A DNA stretch of 64,000 bases from Trinickia acidisoli (GCF_017315725.1 NZ_JAFLRG010000002.1:2108001-2172000); one strand, 5' to 3'; positions 7,266-16,593 are shown, counted from the stretch's first letter. Program-made: numbers and translations. Notes: generated by a model not told the origin, from the letters alone.

Positions 7266-8736
7266 TACGGGCGAGTTGCAAAAAGAGACGCTCAAGTCGG
7301 TTCAGGAGTACATCGACGAACGGCCAATGTGGCCAGACGGTACGCGCCTTCCTTCGATCCCGATGACGGGAATGCAGTGGCGCATCTGGTCGCTGGCCGC
7401 GGCCGGAAAATTCTTTGAAGGCTTCGTCGTGTTCATGACGGGGGTGGCGTTGCCGCTGATCTCGCGGGAGTTTGGCATCAACGCGGCACAGAACGGATTT
7501 ATCAGTGCGGCGAGCCTGTGTGGCATCCTCGTTGGCGCGGTGGGTTTGGGCGGCATGTCCGATCACTTCGGACGCAAGCGGATGTTCATCGTCGAGATGG
7601 TCATCTTCGTCGCGTTTCTCGTGCTGCTGGTTTTCTGCACCAATTTCGTCTCGCTCGTGGTCTGCCTGTTCGGTTTGGGTGTGGCGCTTGGCTGTGACTA
7701 TCCGACAGCCCACATGATCATCTCCGAAAGCATTCCAAGCACGAGCCGCGGCAAGCTGGTGCTCGCCGCATTTGCCTTTCAAGCTGTGGGGGCGTTGGCG
7801 GGGACCGGCATCGGCTTTTTGGTGCTGTCGATGGCGCCTACGCTCGACGCGTGGCGCTGGATGTACGGCACGGCGATTTTCCCTGCATTGCTGGTCACCG
7901 TCGGGCGTTTCTTCATTACCGAGAGCCCAAACTGGTTGCACGTGCGCGGCGCGACCGAACGTGCGGAATTGGCCGCGCGCCGGCTGTTGGTTCGCTCGCC
8001 GCAGTATCCGGCCGAGATTGTTCTTGCGCGCGAGTTTGTCGTCGTCGGCAAGGGTGAGCACGAGAAAGGCGGCTTCCTTGCACTGTTTGAACGGAAAAAC
8101 CTGCGCGCGACGATCTTCGCCTCGGTGCCTTGGTTCTTGCAGGATCTGGGGACTTACGGCATCGGTATCTTTACGCCGACGATTCTCGCCACGGCGTTTG
8201 GCGCCAAGGCTGATCACGTGCGCAGCATCGCCGATCTGATTCTCAACGACATCCTCGCCGCGAAGGGCGCTGCGCTGATCACGACCTTGCTGATCATTGG
8301 CATCATCTTCGCAGTTGCGCTTGCGGATAAGTGCGGGCGGATCTGGCTGCAAGTCATTGGCTTTATCGGTTGCGCGGCGGGGTTGCTGATCGCGTCGTTC
8401 TCCGACGGCTTCGATGGCACGACGAAAACCGCCATGATTTTCGTGGGCTTCATGATCTTCAACTTCATGACCAATCTCGGGCCGAACGCGCAAACCTACC
8501 TACTGGCCGGCGAGGTCTTCTCCACCGCGATTCGCGGAACGGGCGCAGGCTTCGCCGCGGCGGTCGGCAAGATCGGCGCGGTCGCCACGGCCTTTTTGTT
8601 CCCGATCTTGCTCGCCGGCATCGGCACCGGTCCGCTTCTTTATATCCTCGTGGCCACTTCGATTCTGGGCGCTGTGGTTACCTGGGTGTTCCGTATCGAA
8701 ACCAATGGGGTGAACCTCGACGAGATCGGCCGCTAA
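7249..8736 (+). CDS. MFS metabolite:proton symporter
   Basis: A 495-residue major facilitator protein with twelve predicted membrane spans, a cytoplasmic N-terminal extension of about 40 residues, and the family signature GGMSDHFGRKR between TM2 and TM3. The layout recalls the metabolite/phosphate:H+ symporter branches, including an ALGCDYPTAHMIISE block after TM4. ATG 7249 is chosen over ATG 7231 because GAGGAG (7236-7241) is seven bases upstream of it. The next gene encodes a PstS-like phosphate-binding protein, so phosphate or a phosphorylated compound is one possibility. Organic acids are another. The gene lies immediately after the tandemly duplicated leader. Confidence 0.75.
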   Translation: MRDAAATGELQKETLKSVQEYIDERPMWPDGTRLPSIPMTGMQWRIWSLAAAGKFFEGFVVFMTGVALPLISREFGINAAQNGFISAASLCGILVGAVGLGGMSDHFGRKRMFIVEMVIFVAFLVLLVFCTNFVSLVVCLFGLGVALGCDYPTAHMIISESIPSTSRGKLVLAAFAFQAVGALAGTGIGFLVLSMAPTLDAWRWMYGTAIFPALLVTVGRFFITESPNWLHVRGATERAELAARRLLVRSPQYPAEIVLAREFVVVGKGEHEKGGFLALFERKNLRATIFASVPWFLQDLGTYGIGIFTPTILATAFGAKADHVRSIADLILNDILAAKGAALITTLLIIGIIFAVALADKCGRIWLQVIGFIGCAAGLLIASFSDGFDGTTKTAMIFVGFMIFNFMTNLGPNAQTYLLAGEVFSTAIRGTGAGFAAAVGKIGAVATAFLFPILLAGIGTGPLLYILVATSILGAVVTWVFRIETNGVNLDEIGR

Positions 8737-8801
8737 TCATCGGCGCTCGCCATGAGGCAGGCAATCGACGCAGTGGCTTCCCTAAGGTGATGGAGACGCG
8801 C

Positions 8802-9893
8802 ATGGCTTACCGGCATAAAAGGCAGGTTTTCTGGTTGCGGTGGCGCACGTTTGCAGGAGTGAGGCTTGGCATGGCGATGATCGCGATGCTAGCTAGCGCG
8901 CCCGGTTTCGCGCAAGAGACGACGCTCAACGAGACAGGCTCGACCCTCCTGTATCCGCTTTTTACTACGTGGATTGCGCAATATGCCAAGTCGCATCCCG
9001 ATGTTCACATCAACATCGGCGCGTCCGGCTCCGAGGCTGGAATCCAGCAGGTGATCGCGGGCAGGGTGAATATCGGTGCTTCGGATGCCTATATGTCGGA
9101 TGCCGAGATCCGGCAACATCCGCATATCATCAATGTACCGTTGGCGATCGCCGCGCAGACGATCAATTACAACGTGCCGGGCCTGAACGCGCTTCATCTG
9201 AAGCTCGATGGGCCGACGCTTGCGGGTATTTATTCGGGGGCCGTGCGCTCGTGGGATGCATCGCAAATCGCGGCGCTCAACCCGGGTGTTTCATTGCCGC
9301 ACCACGCGATCGTGCCGATTCGGCGCGCGGAGGGTTCCGGCGATACCTTCGTGTTCACACAGTTCTTGACGTTCTCGACCCCTTCGTGGGAGAGCGATCA
9401 CGGATACGGTACGACGATCTCATGGCCCAATGTGCCTGGCGGCATGATGGCCGTGGGCAATGCGGGGATGGTGAAGGCGATTCAGTCGACAGCGTATTCG
9501 ATCGGTTATGTGGGCGTGAGCTATAGCAACGATATCGCCCGAGCGAAGATCGGTACTGCAGCGCTGAAGAATGGAGCTGGCGAATTTGTCTTGCCCACCA
9601 AAGATACGATTATGGCGGGTGCCGCTTCGCTCGACGCGCGCACGCCGTCCGACGAGCGCCTGACGCTGGTGTTCGCGCCCGCCAGCGGGTCCTATCCGCT
9701 CGTGAATTACGAGTACGCGGTGGTGTCCGCCAAACAACCCGACCCCGCTACCGCGGCTGCGATGCGTCGTTTCCTGCTCTGGACGATCGTGCCGTCGGAA
9801 GATAACGAGGCTTGGTTGGCTGCGGTGCATTTCATTCCCTTGCCGCCGCACATCTGGGAATTGAGTCAGGCGCAGATTCAATCGATCAAATAG
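8802..9893 (+). CDS. PstS-like periplasmic phosphate-binding protein (orphan)
   Basis: A 363-residue secreted protein. A long signal peptide ends near APGFA-QE at about residue 37. The mature part starts with TTLNETGSTLLYPLF, the phosphate-loop signature of the PstS family, and later has RRAEGSGDTFVF, matching the conserved Ser-Gly-Asp anion-binding segment. PstS normally serves the PstCAB ABC importer, but no pstC, pstA or pstB gene is nearby; the upstream neighbour is an MFS transporter. ATG 8802 has GGAG six bases upstream; an ATG at 8790 adds four residues. Ligand and partner are unknown. It could scavenge phosphate for a remote transporter or act as a sensor. Confidence 0.8.
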   Translation: MAYRHKRQVFWLRWRTFAGVRLGMAMIAMLASAPGFAQETTLNETGSTLLYPLFTTWIAQYAKSHPDVHINIGASGSEAGIQQVIAGRVNIGASDAYMSDAEIRQHPHIINVPLAIAAQTINYNVPGLNALHLKLDGPTLAGIYSGAVRSWDASQIAALNPGVSLPHHAIVPIRRAEGSGDTFVFTQFLTFSTPSWESDHGYGTTISWPNVPGGMMAVGNAGMVKAIQSTAYSIGYVGVSYSNDIARAKIGTAALKNGAGEFVLPTKDTIMAGAASLDARTPSDERLTLVFAPASGSYPLVNYEYAVVSAKQPDPATAAAMRRFLLWTIVPSEDNEAWLAAVHFIPLPPHIWELSQAQIQSIK

Positions 9894-9939
9894 CGCTGGG
9901 GTGCTCGGCCAACCGGCAAGTTGGCAAGCCCACCGCAAC

Positions 9940-10692
9940 TCACTCGCTTTCGATAGCGCGCTCATCAACAGGCAGCAGCCGATTCGCGATTTCTACCGCC
10001 TCGGCACGTGACAGGCCAAGCGTTCGCAGCATTGCCGCGGCTGCCCGTTCCGCGAATTGATCCTCCGCGTAGCCGAAGGCTTTCAGCATGTCAGTCAAGG
10101 GCGTACTGCTGGCGCCATCGCGCAACTCGACCGCAATCGAGGTGAGCACCGCGCCGCCAATCGTCACGACGCTCATCAGCGGGTCGTCGGCGGCAAAGCG
10201 CCCCGCGCCAATCCCCTTCTGAATGTCTCTCAGCAGCCGGGGCCCTAGTCCGCGGCTCAGCCCACGTGCCGAAAGCCCTTCCCGAATCAGGAAATGCCCC
10301 CAAACGGGCTCGCGCCTCGCTCGCATCAGCGCATGCCGAATCGAGACCGAAATGACTTCCGCGGGATCGGTTAGCTCAGCGGTAATGCGGTCGAGCGTGT
10401 CGGCGAATTCCTCGAACACCCAGTCCAACAGTGCGAGATGGATCGCCTCCTTCGACTCGAAGTGGTTATAGAACGAGCCGAAGCCGACGTCAGCGGCTTC
10501 CGTAATCTCGTTGATTGCCACCCCCTCCATGCCTTTGTCGGCCATCAATTTGAGCGCCGCTTCCATTAAACGCATGCGTGTCTCGCGTTTACGTCGAGCC
10601 CCGCGCGGTTCGCGTATGGGGGCAGTCGGCTCAATAGCTTCGACCGCTGCGTGCGGCGTTTTCGTGCGGCGAGGAGGGTTGGGCATCGGCAT
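9940..10692 (-). CDS. TetR/AcrR family repressor of the adjacent aromatic operon
   Basis: A 250-residue regulator with a disordered basic N-terminus (1-38). The TetR helix-turn-helix is at about residues 60-80, ending in the family motif VGFGSFYNHFESKEAI, and a helical ligand-binding domain follows. It is transcribed divergently from the hydroxylase at 10798. The intergenic region holds a near-consensus promoter with a TGAC-N6-GTCA palindrome over its -10. The simple inference is repression of the hydroxylase/dioxygenase operon, relieved by an aromatic substrate or CoA intermediate. The inducer is not deducible. Confidence 0.85.
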   Translation of the reverse strand: MPMPNPPRRTKTPHAAVEAIEPTAPIREPRGARRKRETRMRLMEAALKLMADKGMEGVAINEITEAADVGFGSFYNHFESKEAIHLALLDWVFEEFADTLDRITAELTDPAEVISVSIRHALMRARREPVWGHFLIREGLSARGLSRGLGPRLLRDIQKGIGAGRFAADDPLMSVVTIGGAVLTSIAVELRDGASSTPLTDMLKAFGYAEDQFAERAAAAMLRTLGLSRAEAVEIANRLLPVDERAIESE

Positions 10693-10736
10693 CCAGCAGG
10701 CTCACTGTGTTTCGAGTATACCTTCCATCATCGAAA

Positions 10737-10769
10737 TTGACAAAATTATCAGTTATGACTTTAATGTCA
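10737..10769 (+). promoter_or_regulatory. Promoter with overlapping TetR-type operator
   Basis: TTGACA (10737-10742), a 17-bp spacer and TTTAAT (10760-10765) form an almost perfect sigma-70 promoter. The palindrome TGAC-TTTAAT-GTCA (10756-10769) is centred exactly on the -10. A third TGAC half-site lies at 10739-10742. An operator over the -10 in a tetR-catabolic divergent region is the expected repression architecture. Confidence 0.65.
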
Positions 10770-10797
10770 CAAAAGCGGCTTGAAGCGGTCGCTCCGT

Positions 10798-12513
10798 ATG
10801 ACGAATGGAGACGGTAAGGTGGCGCAGACGAACCAAGCAAGCGAGGGCAGGAAACCCGCCGACAAGGCAGAGCCACGCCAAATGCCGCTCGCGTTGCCGT
10901 CGCACGTGGACGTACTCGTGGTGGGCTGTGGACCGGTCGGCGCGACGGTCGCGAATTTGCTGGCGCGCGACGGGGTGCGGGTGCTCGTCATCGACAAAGC
11001 GACCGAAATCTTCATGGCGCCACGTGCGATCGCGCTGGATAACGAGGCGCTACGAATCCTGCAGTTCGCGGGCGTGACGGACGCCGATTTCGAAACCATT
11101 GCCATACCGCACGTGCGCATGCGTTCACCGTGGCTTGGCGAGTTCGGTCGAGTCAATACGCTTGGCAGTGCGGACGGACACCCGAAACTCGTGACTTTCT
11201 ATCAGCCCGACCTCGAACGTTGCCTGCGCGCGCAACTCGCCGCAAAAAATGCGGCTCGAATGGCGCTCGGTCTCACGCTCATATCGTTGGAGGAGACGCA
11301 CGCTCAGGCCATCGCGTTGCTGGACGATGAGTTTGGCCAGCGCCATCGCGTCAGTGCCCGCTACGTGGTTGGCGCCGATGGGGCTAGCTCAGTGGTGCGG
11401 CAAATGATCGGTCAGGAATTCAAGGGCAAAACGTTCCCGGAAGATTGGCTCATCGTCGACGCTCGTCATGTGCGCCGTCCCATCGACCACGTCGAATTCA
11501 TTTGCGATCACCGTCGGCCCACACCGCACATGGTGGCGCCAGGCGCCCGGGAGCGCTGGGAGTTCATGCTTCGTCCCGGCGAAACGCGCAGCGAAATGGA
11601 ATCCGACGCACGCGTTCGCGAGCTACTTGCACCGTGGGGTGGCCTCGACGAAATGCTCATCGAGCGCAAGGCCGTCTATCGGTTTCATGCGAGAACAGTG
11701 AAAGCATTCAGCAAAGGACGCGTCTTTCTCGCTGGCGACGCCGCGCACATTACGCCGCCGTTCGTGGGGCAGGGACTCGTCGCCGGCTTGCGCGATGCGG
11801 TGAATCTGTGCTGGAAGCTCACTTGGGTGGTTCAGGGAAGGGCCAGTACTCGCATCCTCGATACTTACGATCAAGAGCGCCGCCCTCACGTGAAGGCGAT
11901 GATCGGCCTCGCGAAGTTCATGGGCAAGCTCGTCATGCCGCGCAATGCGGTAATCGCGTTGCTCACGCACGGCTTGATGCGACTTGTGCGACTTGTTCCC
12001 CCGCTGCGAGCGCATTTCGACGAACTCGGGATCAAGCCTAAAAACGTCTTCCGACGAGGTTTGTTCATTAAAGGTGCGGCCAGAACCCGGCTCGTACGCG
12101 GCGCCGTGCTTCCGCAAGGCTGGGTGCGTGGACGCGATGCCGCCATTTGTCTGAGTGACGATGCGCTCGGCACGGGCCTAACGCTGATTGGATTCGGCAT
12201 CGATGCCGGCATAGCACTCGATACGAACACGCGTGCCGCATTCATCAACGCCGGCGGCTCGGTGATCCAGATCGTGCATCGCGGGCAGCATTTGCATCGC
12301 GCGGAAAGCGGGTGTTGGGAGGACCTGGACGGCACCTTCATGCCGCGAGTGGCGCCGTTCGGTTGGGCAGCCGTGGTGCGCCCCGACAAAACGATCCTGC
12401 ACGATGGGCCAGCATCCGAATCGATGCGTCTCGTTCGCGAATCGCTTCAACTACTCGGCTCACCGGCACAAGCCCTGGCTCCGTCTGTGCAAATTGTCTT
12501 ACCGTCTGCCTGA
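10798..12513 (+). CDS. MhpA-like FAD-dependent aromatic hydroxylase
   Basis: A 571-residue class A flavoprotein monooxygenase related to 3-(3-hydroxyphenyl)propionate hydroxylase. It shows VVGCGPVGATVANLL at residues 41-55 (FAD dinucleotide fold), a GADGASSVVR segment, and FLAGDAAHITPPFVGQG near residue 313 (FAD ribityl contact). A thioredoxin-like C-terminal domain follows. It would ortho-hydroxylate a phenolic substrate with NAD(P)H and O2 to give a catechol for the extradiol dioxygenase encoded next. ATG 10798 is preferred over a TTG at 10780. It is the first gene of an operon running to at least 16552. Confidence 0.85.
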   Translation: MTNGDGKVAQTNQASEGRKPADKAEPRQMPLALPSHVDVLVVGCGPVGATVANLLARDGVRVLVIDKATEIFMAPRAIALDNEALRILQFAGVTDADFETIAIPHVRMRSPWLGEFGRVNTLGSADGHPKLVTFYQPDLERCLRAQLAAKNAARMALGLTLISLEETHAQAIALLDDEFGQRHRVSARYVVGADGASSVVRQMIGQEFKGKTFPEDWLIVDARHVRRPIDHVEFICDHRRPTPHMVAPGARERWEFMLRPGETRSEMESDARVRELLAPWGGLDEMLIERKAVYRFHARTVKAFSKGRVFLAGDAAHITPPFVGQGLVAGLRDAVNLCWKLTWVVQGRASTRILDTYDQERRPHVKAMIGLAKFMGKLVMPRNAVIALLTHGLMRLVRLVPPLRAHFDELGIKPKNVFRRGLFIKGAARTRLVRGAVLPQGWVRGRDAAICLSDDALGTGLTLIGFGIDAGIALDTNTRAAFINAGGSVIQIVHRGQHLHRAESGCWEDLDGTFMPRVAPFGWAAVVRPDKTILHDGPASESMRLVRESLQLLGSPAQALAPSVQIVLPSA

Positions 12514-12522
12514 GGTTTCCGC

Positions 12523-13593
12523 ATGAAACTCACCACCCCACAACCGGCCCGCCACGCGAGTCCGACGACGAAGGCATTGGCGCTCGCCTATCTGATGTTC
12601 GAACGCCCGGACCTCGAGAAGGCCGAGCAGTTTCTCAACGACTTTGGTATGCGGACCGTGTTTCGCGATGACGGATACCTGTTTCTTCGGGGGACTGCCG
12701 CGACGTCATTCTGCTACGTGATCAAGCGGGCAGAAAAAGCGCGCTTCGTCGGCTTCGCGCTCGAAGTGGATGGTATGGCATCGCTGGAAAAGCTCGCGCG
12801 CGTATCGGGCGCATCCCACATCGAAGCATCGCCATGGCCTGGCGGGGGACATCGAGTGCGGCTCGTCGATCCGTCGGGTTTTCGTGTCGACGCGATTGCG
12901 GGGCAGGCGGCGGTTAGCGCGCTGCCGCACCGCCCGCCGCTGCCGTTCAACTCCGTCGACGCGACGGTCCGAGTGAATGATACGCAGCGTCCGCCGGCCG
13001 GGGCACCTGAAGTGATTCGCCTTGGGCATGTGGTGCTGGAGGTGGCCGACTATCAAGCCACCTGTGCTTGGTACACCCACCATTTCGGCTTCATTCCGAG
13101 CGACATCCAAGTGCTGCCCGACGGTTCTCCTGCTGTCGCATTCATGCGACTCGACCTCGGTGCAACGCCGGCGGACCATCACACGCTCGCACTTGCGCAA
13201 GGATTCGCACCGATATACAGCCACAGCGCATTCGAACTCGTGGATGCAGATGCGATAGGTGTCGGGCAGCGCCTGCTGCGCGACAAGCGTTGGACGCATG
13301 CATGGGGCATCGGACGACACATCCTAGGGAGTCAGGTGTTCGATTACTGGCAGGACCCATGGGGCGATAAGCACGAGCACTACTGCGACGGTGATTTGTT
13401 CACAGCGCAGATGCCAACGGGCGTGCATGCGATCAGCCGAGAAGCGATGGCTCAATGGGGGCCGACGATGCCACCTAGCTTCACGAAGCCCAAGTTCACG
13501 CTATCGAATATCGCGGCGCTCTTGCGCAACTTGCGCCGCAGCCCCGACTTGACCGTCGCGAAGCTGCGGACGCTCGCGAAGCTGTTCGCTTGA
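12523..13593 (+). CDS. Type I (VOC-fold) extradiol ring-cleavage dioxygenase
   Basis: A 356-residue protein made of paired glyoxalase/VOC modules like catechol 2,3-dioxygenases. The Fe(II) triad can be placed: His169 in LGHVVLEV, His219 or His220 in DHHTLAL, and Glu285 in DKHEHYCDGD. It should cleave the catechol made by the upstream hydroxylase next to its hydroxyls to give a yellow semialdehyde or diketo acid. The family includes 2,3-dihydroxy-p-cumate and related dioxygenases. A C-terminal extension of about 50 residues (KFTLSNIAALLRNLRRS onward) is longer than in classical enzymes. The gene starts nine bases after the hydroxylase stop, with GAGG upstream. Exact substrate unknown. Confidence 0.85.
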   Translation: MKLTTPQPARHASPTTKALALAYLMFERPDLEKAEQFLNDFGMRTVFRDDGYLFLRGTAATSFCYVIKRAEKARFVGFALEVDGMASLEKLARVSGASHIEASPWPGGGHRVRLVDPSGFRVDAIAGQAAVSALPHRPPLPFNSVDATVRVNDTQRPPAGAPEVIRLGHVVLEVADYQATCAWYTHHFGFIPSDIQVLPDGSPAVAFMRLDLGATPADHHTLALAQGFAPIYSHSAFELVDADAIGVGQRLLRDKRWTHAWGIGRHILGSQVFDYWQDPWGDKHEHYCDGDLFTAQMPTGVHAISREAMAQWGPTMPPSFTKPKFTLSNIAALLRNLRRSPDLTVAKLRTLAKLFA

Positions 13594-13628
13594 TCTCTAT
13601 TTCTTGAAAGATTGTTCGAGGCGCATTC

Positions 13629-14588
13629 ATGGCATTGCACGTTCTGCACTATCGATTCGAAGGCCGCGCGCGGTGGGGCGTGATCAGGGACCGTCGGATC
13701 ACGCCGATACCGGGCGAATTCGCGACGACCGCTGCGTTTATACGCGCGTGTCGGATCGAAGAGTTGGCGGCGCTCGAGAGCGAGAGAACGATCCCCGAGT
13801 CGGACGTCGAATGGCTCTCACCTGTGACGAGCAATCAACAGTTCGTTTGTCAAGGTGCGAATTACCGTCAGCATATGATCGAATCGGGCATGGATCCGGA
13901 TGCGAAGAAGTTCAACATGATCTTCACAAAAGCACCGAGCTGCATCGTGCCCGCGAATGCCTTCCTTGTGCGGCCGACTCACGTACGCTTTCTCGACTAC
14001 GAAATCGAGCTGGGACTCATCCTCAAACGCGACATCACATCGCGCCGGACGATCGCTGAGGTCAATCTCCATGAGTACGTTGCTGGTGCGGTGATCGTCA
14101 ACGACTACTCGGCGCGCGACATCCAAATTCCTCAGATGCAGTTCTACAAAGGGAAGAGCTATCGCACGTTCGGACCTGTGGGTCCCTATCTCTGCCTTCT
14201 GGAAGCGCGGGACATTGCCCAATTGCGCGATCTGCAATTGACGCTGACCGTGAACGGCGAAGTGCGTCAATCCGATTCCACGGCGAACCTAGTCTACGGC
14301 CCGGCCGAGACGCTGACGGAGTTGTCGGGCGTGCAGGATCTTTATGCGGGCGACCTGCTGGCAACGGGAACCCCATCTGGATGTGCGCTCAGCATTCCGT
14401 CACCGGCCAAGCAACGGATCGCAGGGTTGTTGCCGGAGCGCGCGAAGTGGCGAATCTTCGACAAAGTGCAAGCAGGTTGCGATCGGTATTTGAAGGCGGG
14501 CGATGTTGTCGAGTCGCGTATTGCAAGTCGTGACAGGACGATCGATCTCGGTGTGCAACGCAACTGTGTCATCGACGAGGTCGCATGA
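13629..14588 (+). CDS. Fumarylacetoacetase-family hydrolase (ring-cleavage product hydrolase or hydratase)
   Basis: A 319-residue enzyme of the FAH superfamily. The metal-binding acids are visible: FLDYEIELG with Glu125 and Glu127, and VNDYSARD with Asp159. The substrate-loop segment GKSYRTFGPVGPYL and the terminal ATGTPSGCALS motif follow. FAH-type enzymes hydrolyse C-C bonds of 2,4-diketo acids or hydrate/decarboxylate 2-oxo-dienoates. Placed just after an extradiol dioxygenase, it most likely processes the meta-cleavage product. Its stop overlaps the next start by ATGA (14585-14588), so it is translationally coupled to the acyl-CoA synthetase. Whether it acts as hydrolase, hydratase or decarboxylase cannot be told from sequence. 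Confidence 0.85.
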   Translation: MALHVLHYRFEGRARWGVIRDRRITPIPGEFATTAAFIRACRIEELAALESERTIPESDVEWLSPVTSNQQFVCQGANYRQHMIESGMDPDAKKFNMIFTKAPSCIVPANAFLVRPTHVRFLDYEIELGLILKRDITSRRTIAEVNLHEYVAGAVIVNDYSARDIQIPQMQFYKGKSYRTFGPVGPYLCLLEARDIAQLRDLQLTLTVNGEVRQSDSTANLVYGPAETLTELSGVQDLYAGDLLATGTPSGCALSIPSPAKQRIAGLLPERAKWRIFDKVQAGCDRYLKAGDVVESRIASRDRTIDLGVQRNCVIDEVA

Positions 14589-16552
14589 AAGCCGTCGCTA
14601 CCGAAGCCGACGTGGTCGCAATCGAAATTCAGGGGCCGCCCGCCGACCTACCGGTCAGCACCTACGAGATGATTAGCCGAGGCGCGGCGCTCGATCCCTC
14701 TGCGCCTGCGTTGTCATTTTTTCTGCGCACGGGCGATCATTGCGAACCCGTTCGCTGGGCGTACTCCGAGTTGCTTCGCGACATCACGCGAACGGCGAAC
14801 CTGTTCACGCGTCTCGGCGTCGATAGCCAGTCCGTTGTTGCCTACGTACTGCCCAACCTTCCTGAAACGCATTTTGTGATTTGGGGCGGCGAAGCGGCAG
14901 GCATCGTCTGCGCAATCAATCCGCTGTTGGAGAGCGCGGCAATCGCATCCCTGCTGAAGGCGGTGAATGCAAAAGTGCTGGTCACGTTGGCGCCGTTTCC
15001 CGGCACGGATTTGTGGCCGAAAATTCAACCGGTGCTGGCTCAAGTGCCTTCCCTGCGCCATCTCGTTCTGGTTGACCTGGCGAATCACGTGCGTGGGTGG
15101 CGGCGCCTTCCCGTCCGGCTCATGCGATACCGCGAAGCTCGGCGACTGCACGGCCGCCGCGGCGTGCGCGGCGCGGTTCCCGCCTTTATCGACATACATG
15201 ACTTCACGCGATCGATGGCGCGCGAGTCGGGTAGTGCGCTGATGAGCCAGCGCCGCATCGACGCGGATGATTTCTCGTCCTACTTCTGTACGGGCGGGAC
15301 GACCGGCCTGCCGAAGGTCGCGATGCGGCGACACGGAAACGAAGTGGCCAACGCGTGGAGCGTCGGGGAAGTGGTGGGCTCCGGGATCGGGCCGGGGAAG
15401 ACGATCTTTTGCGGGTTGCCGCTTTTTCACGTGAACGCGGTACTGGCAACGGGGCTCGTGCCGTTCTCGCGCGGGGCGCATGTCGTACTCGGCACGCCCC
15501 AGGGCTATCGTGGCGAGGGGGTAGTCAAGCGCTTCTGGGAAATCGTCGATCGTCACCGAATCAACTTCTTCAGTGCCGTACCTACGCTGTACTCGGCGTT
15601 GCTCGATATCCCGATCGATGGTCACGACATCAGCTCGCTCGAATACGGGCTGTGCGGCGCGGCGCCTATGCCTGTCGAGATTTTCCGTGCGTTCCAAGAG
15701 CGCATCGGAGTGCGAATTCTCGAGGGTTATGGATTGACCGAAGGCACGTGCGTAAGCAGCGTCAATCCACCCAACGGCGAGCGCCGGCTCGGTTCGATCG
15801 GCCTACGGATTCCAGGACAGGCTATGAAGGCCGTGGTCCTCGACGAGGCGGGCCATTACGTACGCGACTGTGTGGATGATGAAGTAGGACTGTTGATCAT
15901 CTCGGGACCGAACGTGTTTGCCGGCTACGTACAGCAAGAGCAAAACGACGGGCTTTGGCTTGGTCTGCCCGATGGCAAACCCTGGCTGAATACGGGCGAC
16001 CTTGCGCGACGCGATGCGGATGGCTATTTCTGGCTCACGGGCCGGCGCAAGGAATTGATCATCCGGGGCGGGCACAACATCGACCCGGCGACGATCGAGG
16101 AGCCGCTGCACCGGCATCCCGCCGTCCAGATCGCCGCAGCCGTCGGGCGCCCGGACGCGCACGCGGGCGAATTGCCGGTTGCGTACGTTCAGCTCAAGCC
16201 GGGAGCAAGCGCCACCGAACAAGCGCTGATCGACTTTATGCGCGATGCGATCAGCGAACGAGCGGCTCTTCCGAAACGAATCCGCATCGTCGATGCGGTG
16301 CCATTGACTGCCGTGGGAAAAATCTTCAAGCCTGAGCTCAAGCGCCGCGAGATGCTGGACGCGCTGAATCATGCGCTGCGGGAGGCACACGTCCAGAGCG
16401 CGCGTTTGAGTATTCGAGATGACGCGGCGCGCGGCATGACCGTGCAGGTAGAGCTGACTGACGAGTCTGAGCTCGCAAAGGCAAATTCGACGCTAGGACG
16501 CTTCCCCTTCGCATACTCGATCAACCCGCCGCGGGCGCCAGCGCATAGCTAA
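14585..16552 (+). CDS. Acyl-CoA synthetase (AMP-forming)
   Basis: A 655-residue ANL-superfamily ligase. TGGTTGLPK near residue 234 is the ATP loop, YGLTEG near 380 binds adenylate, and GRRKELIIRGGHNIDP near 485 is the hinge leading to the mobile C-terminal domain. The catalytic lysine lies in VGKIFKPELKRRE. The enzyme adenylates a carboxylate and transfers it to CoA. In this operon it may activate the side-chain acid of the aromatic substrate or the aliphatic acid released by the FAH-type hydrolase. The enzyme is about 60-100 residues longer than typical benzoate-CoA ligases, in the range of medium/long-chain acyl-CoA synthetases. Confidence 0.85.
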   Translation: MKAVATEADVVAIEIQGPPADLPVSTYEMISRGAALDPSAPALSFFLRTGDHCEPVRWAYSELLRDITRTANLFTRLGVDSQSVVAYVLPNLPETHFVIWGGEAAGIVCAINPLLESAAIASLLKAVNAKVLVTLAPFPGTDLWPKIQPVLAQVPSLRHLVLVDLANHVRGWRRLPVRLMRYREARRLHGRRGVRGAVPAFIDIHDFTRSMARESGSALMSQRRIDADDFSSYFCTGGTTGLPKVAMRRHGNEVANAWSVGEVVGSGIGPGKTIFCGLPLFHVNAVLATGLVPFSRGAHVVLGTPQGYRGEGVVKRFWEIVDRHRINFFSAVPTLYSALLDIPIDGHDISSLEYGLCGAAPMPVEIFRAFQERIGVRILEGYGLTEGTCVSSVNPPNGERRLGSIGLRIPGQAMKAVVLDEAGHYVRDCVDDEVGLLIISGPNVFAGYVQQEQNDGLWLGLPDGKPWLNTGDLARRDADGYFWLTGRRKELIIRGGHNIDPATIEEPLHRHPAVQIAAAVGRPDAHAGELPVAYVQLKPGASATEQALIDFMRDAISERAALPKRIRIVDAVPLTAVGKIFKPELKRREMLDALNHALREAHVQSARLSIRDDAARGMTVQVELTDESELAKANSTLGRFPFAYSINPPRAPAHS

Positions 16553-16593
16553 CCATTAAGAGGAATTTTCCACGCAACATCCTTTTGATTTAC

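Noticed and set aside
7189..8493. A 434-codon open frame antisense to the MFS transporter gene
   Set aside because: The composition is Arg/Asp/Glu/His-rich low-complexity, typical of the antisense of membrane-protein codons in GC-rich DNA. The plus-strand gene has clear MFS motifs.
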